A DNA stretch of 64,000 bases from contig CARTDA010000012.1 in assembly GCA_949066965.1 (NCBI GenBank), forward strand, positions 36,249 to 100,248, in the 5' to 3' direction. This document shows positions 49,455 to 58,228 of this stretch, piece by piece; position 1 is the stretch's first letter, and each line of letters starts with the position of its first letter. Source of the stretch: COE1 sp949066965. GTDB lineage: Bacteria > Bacillota > Clostridia > Lachnospirales > Lachnospiraceae. The position numbers and the translations under genes are program-made. The notes under the pieces are model-generated. The model ran no database searches. It saw only the letters and a list, made by a program, of their open reading frames with translations, and had not been told where the DNA came from.

Positions 49455-50609
49455 ATGAAAAGAAACAATGTGAAGAATAAAGGGATTGCCCTGCTTCTGG
49501 TCATTACGCTGGCTGCCGCTTCCATGTCGGGCTGCGGTGAGAAAAAAACGGAGCCGGCGCCAGAGATTAACTTTAACGATATTACCGGAAATTCCGGGGA
49601 TAACGCAGATAATCCGCAGGAGGAAAATTCCGGGGCGGTGGAGTCATCTGTAGAACAGGAGCCTGTGGAGGAGACGCGGGAAGGCATGTACCGCAGTGAG
49701 ATAACGAACGAATGGATAGACGAAAGCCTGAAGAACCAGCGCCCGGTTGCGATTATGGTCGACAATGAGAAAACGGCGCTTCCGCACTATGGGCTGACAG
49801 AAGCCGATGTGGTCTATGAGATTATGAACAGCACGGCAAACGGCAGGATTACACGTCTTATGGCGATTGTAAAGGACTGGGGGAAAATCCAGCAGTTTGG
49901 CAGTGTCCGGAGCACCAGACCCACGAACATCATGCTTGCGGCTGAGTGGAATGCAGTGCTCTGCCATGACGGCGGGCCGTTCTATATTGATGAGTGGATT
50001 GCAAAAAAATATTCAGCAAATTTCAGCGGCGGTTTTACGCGTGTCAAAAATGGAAAAGCATATGAGTTTACAGAGTATGTCTGTGCGGGAGACCTTGACA
50101 AAAAATTCAGCGCATCCAAATATTCCACAGAGTACAATGAATATTATCCGGGACAGCATTATGTGTTCTCTGATACAGAGATAGACTTGTCTTCCGTCGG
50201 CGATACAATGGACTGTACGGAGATAGAGCTTCCGTTCCCGCATAATGGCTCCAGGCTGCAGTACAATGAGTCCACAGGCACCTATGACTATTATGAGTAC
50301 GGAAAGGCGCATACCGACCCGCAGCATGGAGATGCGCAGCTTACTTTTAAAAATCTGCTGATACAGAACACGACATTTTCGCAGCTTGACCCGAACGGAT
50401 ACCTAATCTACAATGCCATTGATTCGCAGCGTGACGCATATTATATCACGAATGGTAAGGCAATCGAGGTAACATGGATTAAGCCCAATGAGAGCGACCC
50501 CACAATCTATCTCAACAAGCAGACAGGCGAGCAGATAGAAATGAACACTGGAAAAACATACGTTGCACTTGTTCCGTCGGACACATGGGGCGATGTGGTA
50601 ATGAAATAA
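49455..50609 (+). CDS. DUF3048-domain lipoprotein
   Basis: The protein has 384 residues; ATG 49455 follows AAGGGGAGAAA. The signal peptide ends in the lipobox ASMSGC, so it is a membrane-anchored lipoprotein. An acidic linker (about 30-75) precedes the DUF3048 N-terminal domain (RPVAIMVDNEKTALPHYGL, FGSVRSTRP), and the DUF3048 C-terminal domain ends LVPSDTWGDVVMK. This is YerB-like; the function is unknown, probably in the envelope. A truncated paralogue lies 2 kb upstream. Confidence 0.88.
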   Translation: MKRNNVKNKGIALLLVITLAAASMSGCGEKKTEPAPEINFNDITGNSGDNADNPQEENSGAVESSVEQEPVEETREGMYRSEITNEWIDESLKNQRPVAIMVDNEKTALPHYGLTEADVVYEIMNSTANGRITRLMAIVKDWGKIQQFGSVRSTRPTNIMLAAEWNAVLCHDGGPFYIDEWIAKKYSANFSGGFTRVKNGKAYEFTEYVCAGDLDKKFSASKYSTEYNEYYPGQHYVFSDTEIDLSSVGDTMDCTEIELPFPHNGSRLQYNESTGTYDYYEYGKAHTDPQHGDAQLTFKNLLIQNTTFSQLDPNGYLIYNAIDSQRDAYYITNGKAIEVTWIKPNESDPTIYLNKQTGEQIEMNTGKTYVALVPSDTWGDVVMK

Positions 50610-50620
50610 ATAGGAAACAA

Positions 50621-50653
50621 AAAGGGAATATGTATTACACATATTCCTTTTTT
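50621..50653 (+). terminator. Terminator of the DUF3048 gene
   Basis: GGAATATGT/ACATATTCC with a 5-base loop, followed by TTTTTT. It starts about 12 bases past the stop codon. Confidence 0.85.
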
Positions 50654-50762
50654 GTTATTTTGGCTAAAAACCAGTAACGAAATTTTACGAAATTTCCAAT
50701 GGAATTTTTTGCCTGAACAGGATATAATGAAGACATCAATAAAATTGCATGGAGGGAATCGA

Positions 50763-53700
50763 ATGAGAAGGAACAGATTTACCAAAACGCCGATGGCATT
50801 CCTGATGGCGGCTTTAATGCTGTTTATGACAATGGTGTCAGTATTGATGCCTGGCCTGACAGCGGAGGCGGCAGGCAGGACGCTGATTGTCCATTACGGC
50901 GGCCGCGCGGATAACAGCTATGACGGGTGGAACCTGTGGATATGGGAAGAAGGCAGGGAAGGCCAGCAGGTGGATTTTACAGATGAGGACAGTTTTGGCA
51001 AGGTTGCCGTGTACCAGACAAACAGAAAACCCGGCAGTATCGGGTTTATTGTGCGGCTGAACCAGTGGGAGGACAAGGATATGGGCGACGACCGCTTTGT
51101 CACAATGGACGAGGACACGGTAGAGATCTGGGTGACAAGCGGGGAGGCAGCGTTCTCCACGGAGGCGCCGGAGGGGGCACAAGCATATGACATTGCCGCG
51201 CTCGAGGAAGCGCGCCTGAATGTTTACAATGAGGATGGCGCGACAAAGCTGAATGTGCACTATTATAATTTTGACAGGAAATACAGCGCCGACACGGTAG
51301 AGGCATATGCGTGGGCAGGCAGTGAAGTCGGCGGAAGCTATCCGCTCACTGAAACGGATGACTTCGGGGCGCTGTTTCAGGTCGGCCTGCTGCCAAAGGA
51401 AGGTGTCAGGACGGCAGGCGTGAAGGTGATACAGGGAGAAAACGCCGACACTGCACTGGAATATGAGGTTGACCTGACAAAGGCATCAAGTGAAATAATT
51501 GATGTATACATAGTGGAAGGAAATCCCACTTTATGGTATAATGTGGATGAGGTTGTTTATAATCCTGTGATAGCAGAGGCATATTTTTCAGAGACATCAA
51601 GCAAGGAGATATATGCGACATTATCACGTCCGTCAGACAATCTGGCATCAAAAATGCAGCTGACAGACAGTGATGGCACAGCGTACACTGTCGTCTCGGC
51701 AGACAGCGAGGATGGCAGGAACATTTTAGTGACGGTAGAGGAGGAATTGGAATTGTCAAAAACGTATAATCTTTCCATGGAGGGATATGAGGGAGCAACA
51801 GTATCCATGAACAAGATTCTCGGTTCCGAATTTTTTGATGATGCGATGGCATATGACGGAAATGACCTTGGAGCCACGTACACAAAGGAAAAGACAGGGT
51901 TTAAGGTCTGGGCGCCGACAGCGTCGGAGGTTTCGCTGAACCTGTATGAGCAGGGAGACGGGGATAATCTCACGGAGACGGTTCCCATGACACAGGGAGA
52001 CAAAGGTGTATGGTTCTGCGAAAAACAGGGCGATTTAAACGGTGTTTACTACACGTATTCCATTAAAATTGGCAGCAAGACAAATGAGGCAGCAGACCTT
52101 TACGCAAGGGCGACAGGCGTAAACGGCGACAGGGGAATGGTCGTGGATTTGAGCGCTACCAATCCGGAAGGCTTTGAGAACGATGTGAGACCGGCATTTG
52201 AAAATCCGACGGATGCAGTGATTTATGAGCTTCATGTCAGGGATTTGTCATCAGACGCTTCATCCGGCATCAGCAATACGGGCAAGTTCCTTGGGCTGAC
52301 GGAGACTGGCACGAAAAATGCGGACGGGCTTGCGACAGGGATTGACCACATCAAGGAGCTGGGTGTGACGCATGTACAGATACTGCCGAGTTACGACTAT
52401 GCGACAGTGGATGAGACAAAGCTCGACACACCGCAGTTTAACTGGGGCTACGACCCGAAAAATTATAATGTGCCCGAGGGCTCCTACAGTACGGACCCAT
52501 ACCACGGTGAGGTTCGCATCAACGAGATGAAACAGATGGTGCAGGCACTGCATGCAAACGGGCTTCGTGTCAATATGGATGTCGTATACAACCATACATT
52601 CAACATAGAAGGCTCATGGTTCCAGAAGACCGTGCCTGACTATTTTTACAGGAAAGTCGGGGAAAAATATTCGAATGCGTCCGGATGCGGAAATGAGACG
52701 GCTTCCGACCGGGCGATGGTACGCAAGTATATTGTCGATTCGGTAACATACTGGGCGAAAGAGTACCATATTGACGGATTCCGCTTTGACCTGATGGCAG
52801 TGCATGACATTGAGACGATGAACGCGGTTCGTGCAGCGCTCGACGAGATAGACCCGTCAATCATGGTCTATGGTGAGGGATGGACAGGTGGTGACTGTGC
52901 GATACCCTCCGCACAGCAGGCTTTAAAGGCAAACATGGCAAAGATAGACCGGGTTGGCGCGTTCAGTGATGATATCAGGGATGGCATTAAGGGAAGCGTG
53001 TTTGACTCGGAGGATAAAGGATTTATAAGCGGCAAGGATGGAATGGAGGAGAGTGTCAAGTTCGGTATTGTCGGAGCGACACCGCACCCGCAGGTCATGA
53101 CCTTCAAGAATGACAAGGGCAGCAAGAGCTGGGCAGCACAGCCGGGGCAGAGCATTAACTATGTTTCATGCCACGACAATCTGACGTTCTGGGATAAGCT
53201 TGCTATATCAAATGCAGATGACAGCGAAGAAACCAGGATTAAGATGAACAAGCTTGGAAGCACAATTATCCTGACTTCACAGGGCGTTCCGTTCTTCCAG
53301 GCGGGTGAGGAAATGCTCAGAAGCAAGCCATCCGCAACGGTGGAAGGCGGTTTTGACGAGAACAGCTACACCTCTCCGGATTCCACCAACAGCATCAAGT
53401 GGGCAAACAAGGCGAATGTGATGGATACCTATGAGTATTATAAGGGACTGATTGCATTCCGCAAGGCACATAGCGCGCTCCGCATGACAACAGCGGCGGA
53501 TATCCAGAACAACCTGATGTTTATGAGCGGACTGGATGCAAATGTCATCGGGTATACCATTTCAAACAATGCCAATGGCGATACGGCTGCGAAGATTACC
53601 GTGATTTTCAACGCAAACGAGAATCCGGTCGATGTGAAGCTGCCGGCAGGCGCATGGGAAATCTGTGTCAATGACACGACGGCAGGCACGGCGTCCGTGG

Positions 53701-53948
53701 GCACGGCAGAGGGTACGGTTACCGTGGTAGGCATATCGGCGATGGTGCTTGTGCAGGGAGATGACACAATCGTGAAAGCGCAAGCTCCGGCGGAACGTGA
53801 AACGGAGACAGGTGTCACGGAAGCCAGCGCGGACAGCCAGCAGACAGGGAAGACTTCTTCCAAGGCACCGGTAGTTGTCGGTGTTGTGGCTGTCGCAGCA
53901 GCAGTGGCGGCGGCACTGGGAATCTTTTTTAAGAAGCGTAAGAAATAA
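50763..53948 (+). CDS. Cell-surface type I pullulanase (GH13_14)
   Basis: The protein has about 1061 residues; ATG 50763 follows GGAGGGAATCG. A signal peptide (FLMAALMLFMTMVSVLMPGLTAEA) is followed by a CBM41-like starch-binding domain (IVHYGGRADNSYDGWNLWIW) and a second, diverged one near 170. An N2 domain, a CBM48-like region (GFKVWAPTASEVSLNLY) and the GH13 barrel follow. The barrel has FNWGYDPKNYNVPEGSYS, the pullulanase signature, plus GFRFDLMAVHD (Asp), IMVYGEGW (Glu) and VSCHDNLTFWDKL. It ends with a polar linker, a membrane helix and KKRKK, without LPxTG. It debranches starch outside the cell. Confidence 0.9.
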   Translation: MRRNRFTKTPMAFLMAALMLFMTMVSVLMPGLTAEAAGRTLIVHYGGRADNSYDGWNLWIWEEGREGQQVDFTDEDSFGKVAVYQTNRKPGSIGFIVRLNQWEDKDMGDDRFVTMDEDTVEIWVTSGEAAFSTEAPEGAQAYDIAALEEARLNVYNEDGATKLNVHYYNFDRKYSADTVEAYAWAGSEVGGSYPLTETDDFGALFQVGLLPKEGVRTAGVKVIQGENADTALEYEVDLTKASSEIIDVYIVEGNPTLWYNVDEVVYNPVIAEAYFSETSSKEIYATLSRPSDNLASKMQLTDSDGTAYTVVSADSEDGRNILVTVEEELELSKTYNLSMEGYEGATVSMNKILGSEFFDDAMAYDGNDLGATYTKEKTGFKVWAPTASEVSLNLYEQGDGDNLTETVPMTQGDKGVWFCEKQGDLNGVYYTYSIKIGSKTNEAADLYARATGVNGDRGMVVDLSATNPEGFENDVRPAFENPTDAVIYELHVRDLSSDASSGISNTGKFLGLTETGTKNADGLATGIDHIKELGVTHVQILPSYDYATVDETKLDTPQFNWGYDPKNYNVPEGSYSTDPYHGEVRINEMKQMVQALHANGLRVNMDVVYNHTFNIEGSWFQKTVPDYFYRKVGEKYSNASGCGNETASDRAMVRKYIVDSVTYWAKEYHIDGFRFDLMAVHDIETMNAVRAALDEIDPSIMVYGEGWTGGDCAIPSAQQALKANMAKIDRVGAFSDDIRDGIKGSVFDSEDKGFISGKDGMEESVKFGIVGATPHPQVMTFKNDKGSKSWAAQPGQSINYVSCHDNLTFWDKLAISNADDSEETRIKMNKLGSTIILTSQGVPFFQAGEEMLRSKPSATVEGGFDENSYTSPDSTNSIKWANKANVMDTYEYYKGLIAFRKAHSALRMTTAADIQNNLMFMSGLDANVIGYTISNNANGDTAAKITVIFNANENPVDVKLPAGAWEICVNDTTAGTASVGTAEGTVTVVGISAMVLVQGDDTIVKAQAPAERETETGVTEASADSQQTGKTSSKAPVVVGVVAVAAAVAAALGIFFKKRKK

Positions 53949-53965
53949 TTGATGTACGAATATAG

Positions 53966-54004
53966 GGACGGCGGTCAGATAAGGATGGGACTGCCGTCCT
54001 TTTT
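53966..54004 (+). terminator. Terminator of the pullulanase gene
   Basis: GGACGGC/GCCGTCC followed by TTTTT. The R3 element starts directly after the T-run. Confidence 0.8.
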
Positions 54005-54055
54005 ATGCGCAGCCCCATGCAGAGGAAACATGCTGAAGGTTTTCCCCTACTCGCT
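54005..54055. repeat. R3 element, short copy
   Basis: ATGCGCAGCCCCATGCA follows the T-run exactly as at 18758. It then goes through AAACATGCTGAAGG to TTTTCCCCTACTCGC, the right half of the R3 hairpin. The left half (CGAGTAGGG) is missing. Confidence 0.6.
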
Positions 54056-54225
54056 TGTTTTAAATGTGTACACATGGTATGAATTGTGCTAAGATAACAG
54101 TATACTATAGGAGGCGATTTAAGCGTTAATAATTGTGTTTATTTTTGCAGGTGCACGGATTTATTTTTGGGGAGGTTCATTACTATTGTTAGAATATTGA
54201 TTCATATGAAAAGTGAGGTTTTGCA

Positions 54226-55593
54226 ATGCGGTATGATGTGATTATAATAGGAGCGGGACCAGGCGGGATTTTTTCCGCATATGAGATGGTTCGCATCAGG
54301 GAGAATTTGAAGATAGCAGTCTTTGAGTCCGGTCATGCGCTGGATAAGCGGCACTGCCCGATTGACGGCGATAAGGTAAAAAGCTGTATCGGGTGTAAAA
54401 GCTGCTCGATTATGAGCGGTTTTGGGGGCGCCGGTGCCTTTTCGGACGGAAAGTACAATATTACAAACGATTTTGGCGGGACTTTGTTTGAGTATATCGG
54501 CAAGGCGAAGGCAATCGAGCTGATGGAGTATGTGGACGCGATTAATATGCAATATGGCGGTGAGGGGACAAAAATGTACACGACGGCAGGGACGCATTTA
54601 AAAAAGCTCTGTCTGCAAAATAAACTCAACCTCCTCGACGCGTCCGTCCGTCACCTCGGAACGGATATCAATTACATCGTGCTCGAAAACCTGTATGCAG
54701 AGATGAAAGACAAGGTCGATTTTTACTTTGACACGCCGGTAACGGACATCGAGGTGATTGACGGCGGGTATTGTGTAAACTGTAAGGACGGCAGCTATGA
54801 ATGTGACAAGTGTGTCATTTCTGTCGGCAGGAGCGGCAGCAAGTGGATGGAGCATATTTGTGGGAAGCTTGAGATTCCGACAAAGTCAAACCGCGTGGAC
54901 ATTGGCGTGCGGGTGGAGCTTCCGGCGGTCATTTTTTCACATCTTACAGATGAACTGTACGAGAGCAAGATTGTGTACCGCACCGAAAAATTTGAGGACA
55001 GGGTGCGGACGTTCTGCATGAACCCGAGGGGGATTGTGGTAAACGAAAATACAAATGGCATTGTCACGGTCAATGGGCACAGCTATGAGGGCGCCGAGAA
55101 ACAGACACAGAACACGAACTTTGCGCTTCTGGTGGCGAAGCATTTTTCAGAGCCGTTTAAGGACAGCAACGGATACGGCGAGAGCATCGCCAGACTTTCC
55201 AACATGCTTGGCGGAGGCGTCATCGTGCAGCGTTTTGGTGACCTGGTGCGCGGCAGGCGCAGCAACGCAAAGCGCATCGAGGAGGGGCTGGTGGCACCCA
55301 CGCTTGCGGCGACGCCTGGCGATTTGAGCCTTGTGCTGCCAAAGCGTATTCTTGATGGTATTATTGAGATGATTTACGCGCTGGACAAGATTGCCCCGGG
55401 AACGGCGAATGATGATACACTGCTGTATGGGGTGGAGGTCAAGTTTTACAACATGGAGGTTGCCATTGACGAGAATCTTGAGACAAAGTATAAAGGGCTG
55501 TATGTGATTGGCGACGGAAGCGGGGTGACACATTCGCTGTCCCATGCCTCCGCGAGCGGCGTGTATGTCGCAAGGGCAGCATTCAATAGATAA
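54226..55593 (+). CDS. FAD-dependent NAD(P)-type oxidoreductase
   Basis: The protein has 455 residues. The dinucleotide motif YDVIIIGAGPGGIFSAYEM is at the N-terminus, and a cysteine cluster CPIDGDKVKSCIGCKSC lies near 45-63. The C-terminal FAD motif is GLYVIGDGSGVTHSLSHASASGVYVA. This resembles the HI0933/BaiN-related uncharacterised dehydrogenases. The four closely spaced cysteines could bind a metal cluster or be redox active. Substrate unknown; single-gene unit with its own terminator. Confidence 0.8.
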   Translation: MRYDVIIIGAGPGGIFSAYEMVRIRENLKIAVFESGHALDKRHCPIDGDKVKSCIGCKSCSIMSGFGGAGAFSDGKYNITNDFGGTLFEYIGKAKAIELMEYVDAINMQYGGEGTKMYTTAGTHLKKLCLQNKLNLLDASVRHLGTDINYIVLENLYAEMKDKVDFYFDTPVTDIEVIDGGYCVNCKDGSYECDKCVISVGRSGSKWMEHICGKLEIPTKSNRVDIGVRVELPAVIFSHLTDELYESKIVYRTEKFEDRVRTFCMNPRGIVVNENTNGIVTVNGHSYEGAEKQTQNTNFALLVAKHFSEPFKDSNGYGESIARLSNMLGGGVIVQRFGDLVRGRRSNAKRIEEGLVAPTLAATPGDLSLVLPKRILDGIIEMIYALDKIAPGTANDDTLLYGVEVKFYNMEVAIDENLETKYKGLYVIGDGSGVTHSLSHASASGVYVARAAFNR

Positions 55594-55600
55594 TAGTAAA

Positions 55601-55638
55601 AATCCGGAAAATGCGGTGTGGCATTCTCCGGATTTTTT
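55601..55638 (+). terminator. Terminator of the FAD oxidoreductase gene
   Basis: AATCCGGA...TCCGGATT with an inner AATGC/GCATT, then TTTTTT. It lies 7 bases past the stop. Confidence 0.88.
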
Positions 55639-55718
55639 CGTTCATGTATCTTTATTTTTTCAAAAAGGATAAATTGGAGCGTATTTGAAATAAACAACAT
55701 AAAATATACTTTGCTTTA

Positions 55719-55756
55719 AAATATACCTTGACAGATGAGGTATATTTATATATATT
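55719..55756 (+). promoter_or_regulatory. PadR-operon promoter embedded in a palindromic operator
   Basis: AAATATACCT (55719-55728) and AGGTATATTT (55738-55747) are perfect inverted arms nine bases apart. The -35 TTGACA (55728-55733) sits in the centre, and -10 TATATT (55751-55756) is 17 bases further. Binding here would fully block the promoter, as expected for PadR autoregulation. Confidence 0.7.
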
Positions 55757-55820
55757 GTATATTAGAAAAATAAATACTATATGACAAATACTATAATATT
55801 GACAGAAAGGAGGGGGAACG

Positions 55821-56144
55821 ATGTCCATTACATCAGACATTCTCAGGGGGCACACAGAGGCAATCATTCTATCGAGTCTTCTGGAGCAGGACAGCTATGG
55901 CTACCAGATTAACAAGGACATTATGAGAAAGACAAACAATACCTATGAGCTGAAGGAAGCGACGCTTTACTCCGCTTTCCGGCGGCTTGAGCAGGCGGGG
56001 AGTATCCGGACTTACTGGGGTGATGAGACAGTCGGCGCCAGACGCAGGTATTATGCCATAACGGATGAGGGCAGAAAAGCCTATCAGGGGTATAAGCAGG
56101 AATGGCAGGAAGCAAAGGAAATCATTGACCGGCTGTTGAAATGA
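55821..56144 (+). CDS. PadR-family transcriptional regulator
   Basis: The protein has 107 residues; ATG 55821 follows AAGGAGGGGGAACG. Winged helix: GHTEAIILSSLLEQDSYGYQINKDI, then ATLYSAFRRLEQAGSI and RRYYAITDEGRKAY, the PadR core. A short C-terminal helix serves dimerisation. It leads an operon with DUF1700 and DUF4097 genes, a recurrent Firmicutes arrangement linked to envelope stress. Autoregulation is likely through the palindrome upstream. Confidence 0.9.
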   Translation: MSITSDILRGHTEAIILSSLLEQDSYGYQINKDIMRKTNNTYELKEATLYSAFRRLEQAGSIRTYWGDETVGARRRYYAITDEGRKAYQGYKQEWQEAKEIIDRLLK

Positions 56145-56176
56145 ATATTACATGGTATTTTGAGGAGGAGAGAATG

Positions 56177-56860
56177 ATGAAAGAGAAAATCAGGCAGCAT
56201 TTTAATATGATATTTGCCGATGCGCCCAAGACAAGGAGGGCGATTGACTTAAAGGAGGAAATGACACAGAGCGCAATGGATAAGTTTGATGACATGGTGG
56301 CGGACGGCTATTCCGAGGAGGACGCGTATGAGAATGTCATTCATTCCATTGGTGACGTGACGCAGCTTTTTCCGGCAGTGGAGGAGAAAAATCTGCTTGT
56401 ATTATCGGAAAAGGATAGAAAGAAAAAGGCGCTTCTGACATCCATTGCAGTGGGAATCTATATTTTTGCAGGCGCAGTATTTTTTTACTTTGGAGGGGAT
56501 GGCGGTAATCCGGAATTTGGGATGGTTCTTACAATCCTGCTCTGCATTGTTCCGACGGTGATGCTTGTGTATGCCTCCAATATGTACCCGGATTACCACC
56601 AGAAGGAGGAGCCGGACATGGTGGAGCTGTACAAGGCGGCGAAGTACAGCTCCAATAAAGCCCGGGCTGTCCGCAAAAGCATCAACTCCATTATATGGAG
56701 TGTGACACTGGTACTGTATTTTGTCATCAGCTTTATAAGCTACCGGTGGCAAGTGACGTGGATTATCTTTCTGATTGCCTTTTGCCTGCAGGCAATTGTG
56801 AAGCTTGTCTTTGAACTGCGCGCGGATGAAATGACATTTATTGACACGGTGAAGAAATAG
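56177..56860 (+). CDS. DUF1700-like membrane protein
   Basis: The protein has about 227 residues. ATG 56177 lies 6 bases after GGAGGAG; the ATGs at 56174 and 56141 (overlapping the padR stop) are alternatives. The cytoplasmic N-terminus has EMTQSAMDKFDDMVADGYSEEDAYENVIHSIGD, the permease-prefix-type helix motif. Four membrane helices follow (about 95-115, 125-145, 180-200, 205-222). It probably transmits or anchors signals in the PadR/DUF4097 unit; the mechanism is unknown. Confidence 0.75.
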   Translation: MKEKIRQHFNMIFADAPKTRRAIDLKEEMTQSAMDKFDDMVADGYSEEDAYENVIHSIGDVTQLFPAVEEKNLLVLSEKDRKKKALLTSIAVGIYIFAGAVFFYFGGDGGNPEFGMVLTILLCIVPTVMLVYASNMYPDYHQKEEPDMVELYKAAKYSSNKARAVRKSINSIIWSVTLVLYFVISFISYRWQVTWIIFLIAFCLQAIVKLVFELRADEMTFIDTVKK

Positions 56861-56895
56861 CGGATAAGCCTAGGAAATGGAAAGGGATGACGAGT

Positions 56896-58215
56896 ATGAG
56901 AAAACTAAAAATTACGGCGCTTGTGCTGCTCTGCATTGTCACGGCGGGGCTGTGCGGGATATTTGCATACGGCATGGCAGGGCATGATATTTATGGGATT
57001 GGCTATGGCGGCGGATGGAATGATGATGGTTTTGCAGATGCATATGGCAGCCCGCAGCTGGTACTGGAAAAGGAAGTTTCGCTTGACGGGATTGACAGTA
57101 TTTCTATACAATATAATATGAACAACAATGACATTTATCTCTATGAGAGTGAGAATGAAAAACTGACGGTCAAGGAATACAGCGAGCTTGACCTTGCGGA
57201 GGATATGCTTTCCACCGTGACGGTGAAAGGCAGCAGCATTGAAGTGCGGGGAAAAAGGCGGGATGGCAGGAGTTACCAGATTCAGGTTGGCATGTTTGGC
57301 GTGAGGACGGCAGCTGGCTACACGGAAATCGGTCTGCCGTCTTCCTACAAGGGAAAGCTTGCGCTTTCCACGGTGAGCGGGGATATTACCTCCCAGATGG
57401 ATATTGTTCTGGAAAAGGATTTTATGGCATCAACGAGCAGCGGTGATGTGGACGTGCCGCTTATCACGGCGGAAAATGTGACAGTGGAATGCACCAGCGG
57501 TGATGTCAAGATTGAAACCATCTGTGCGGGAGACGGCAGTGCTGTAGGGGAAGTCCATATCGTGACGTCAAGCGGCGATATTGACGGAAGGCAGTTTTCC
57601 GGTAATGTGTGTCTGGAAAGCACGAGCGGGGATATTGAAGTAAATCAGTTTGCAGGAGATACGGATATTGAAAGCAGCAGTGGGTATGTTGAAGCCGAGG
57701 TAATTTCAGGAGAGGCACAGATCGCAACGACAAGCGGAAATATCAAAATCGGGCAGATTGATGGGACTGCCGCGCTGCGGACGAGCAGCGGCGATGTCGC
57801 GGTATACGACGGAAACGGTGGACGGACGGTGAGGACGACCTCAGGCGATGTCACGCTCAATGGTGTGGAGGGCGTGTGGGACCTTGAAACATCCAGCGGG
57901 GGCGTGGAGCTGGACGCTGCAAAGGGCAGCGGCAGAATTGCGACGACAAGCGGAGATATCCGTCTGGAAATCGGGGATATTACCGGAAATCTGGATATTC
58001 AGAGCAGCAGCGGTTATGCGGAAATCAGGATGTCGCCGGACAATGCATTTGACTTTAAGGCATCGACAAGCAGCGGTGACATTGACACATTTTTTGACGA
58101 CAGCCTGAGCTTCTCCAAGAAGGGAAATGAAGCGCACGGAACTTATGGGGAAAACCGCGAAAACCGCGATATCAGTATCCGGACAACGAGCGGAAACATC
58201 AGGATAACAAAATAA
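56896..58215 (+). CDS. DUF4097 beta-strand-repeat surface protein
   Basis: The protein has 439 residues; ATG 56896 has AAAGGGATGA upstream. One N-terminal membrane anchor or signal (ITALVLLCIVTAGLCGIFAYGM). From about residue 140 there are at least 12 repeats of the form (T/S)-(T/S)-SG-(D/N/Y)-(I/V) spaced 15-25 residues apart (for example ASTSSGDVDVP, ESTSGDIEVNQF), forming a right-handed beta-solenoid. Such proteins lie outside the membrane and are regulated by PadR. Ligand unknown. Confidence 0.82.
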   Translation: MRKLKITALVLLCIVTAGLCGIFAYGMAGHDIYGIGYGGGWNDDGFADAYGSPQLVLEKEVSLDGIDSISIQYNMNNNDIYLYESENEKLTVKEYSELDLAEDMLSTVTVKGSSIEVRGKRRDGRSYQIQVGMFGVRTAAGYTEIGLPSSYKGKLALSTVSGDITSQMDIVLEKDFMASTSSGDVDVPLITAENVTVECTSGDVKIETICAGDGSAVGEVHIVTSSGDIDGRQFSGNVCLESTSGDIEVNQFAGDTDIESSSGYVEAEVISGEAQIATTSGNIKIGQIDGTAALRTSSGDVAVYDGNGGRTVRTTSGDVTLNGVEGVWDLETSSGGVELDAAKGSGRIATTSGDIRLEIGDITGNLDIQSSSGYAEIRMSPDNAFDFKASTSSGDIDTFFDDSLSFSKKGNEAHGTYGENRENRDISIRTTSGNIRITK

Positions 58216-58228
58216 TGGGAGAACAACT

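Noticed and set aside
49061..49765. Minus-strand protein across the SRP RNA
   Set aside because: The frame overlaps a clearly folded SRP RNA and the DUF3048 signal peptide; no coding signs.
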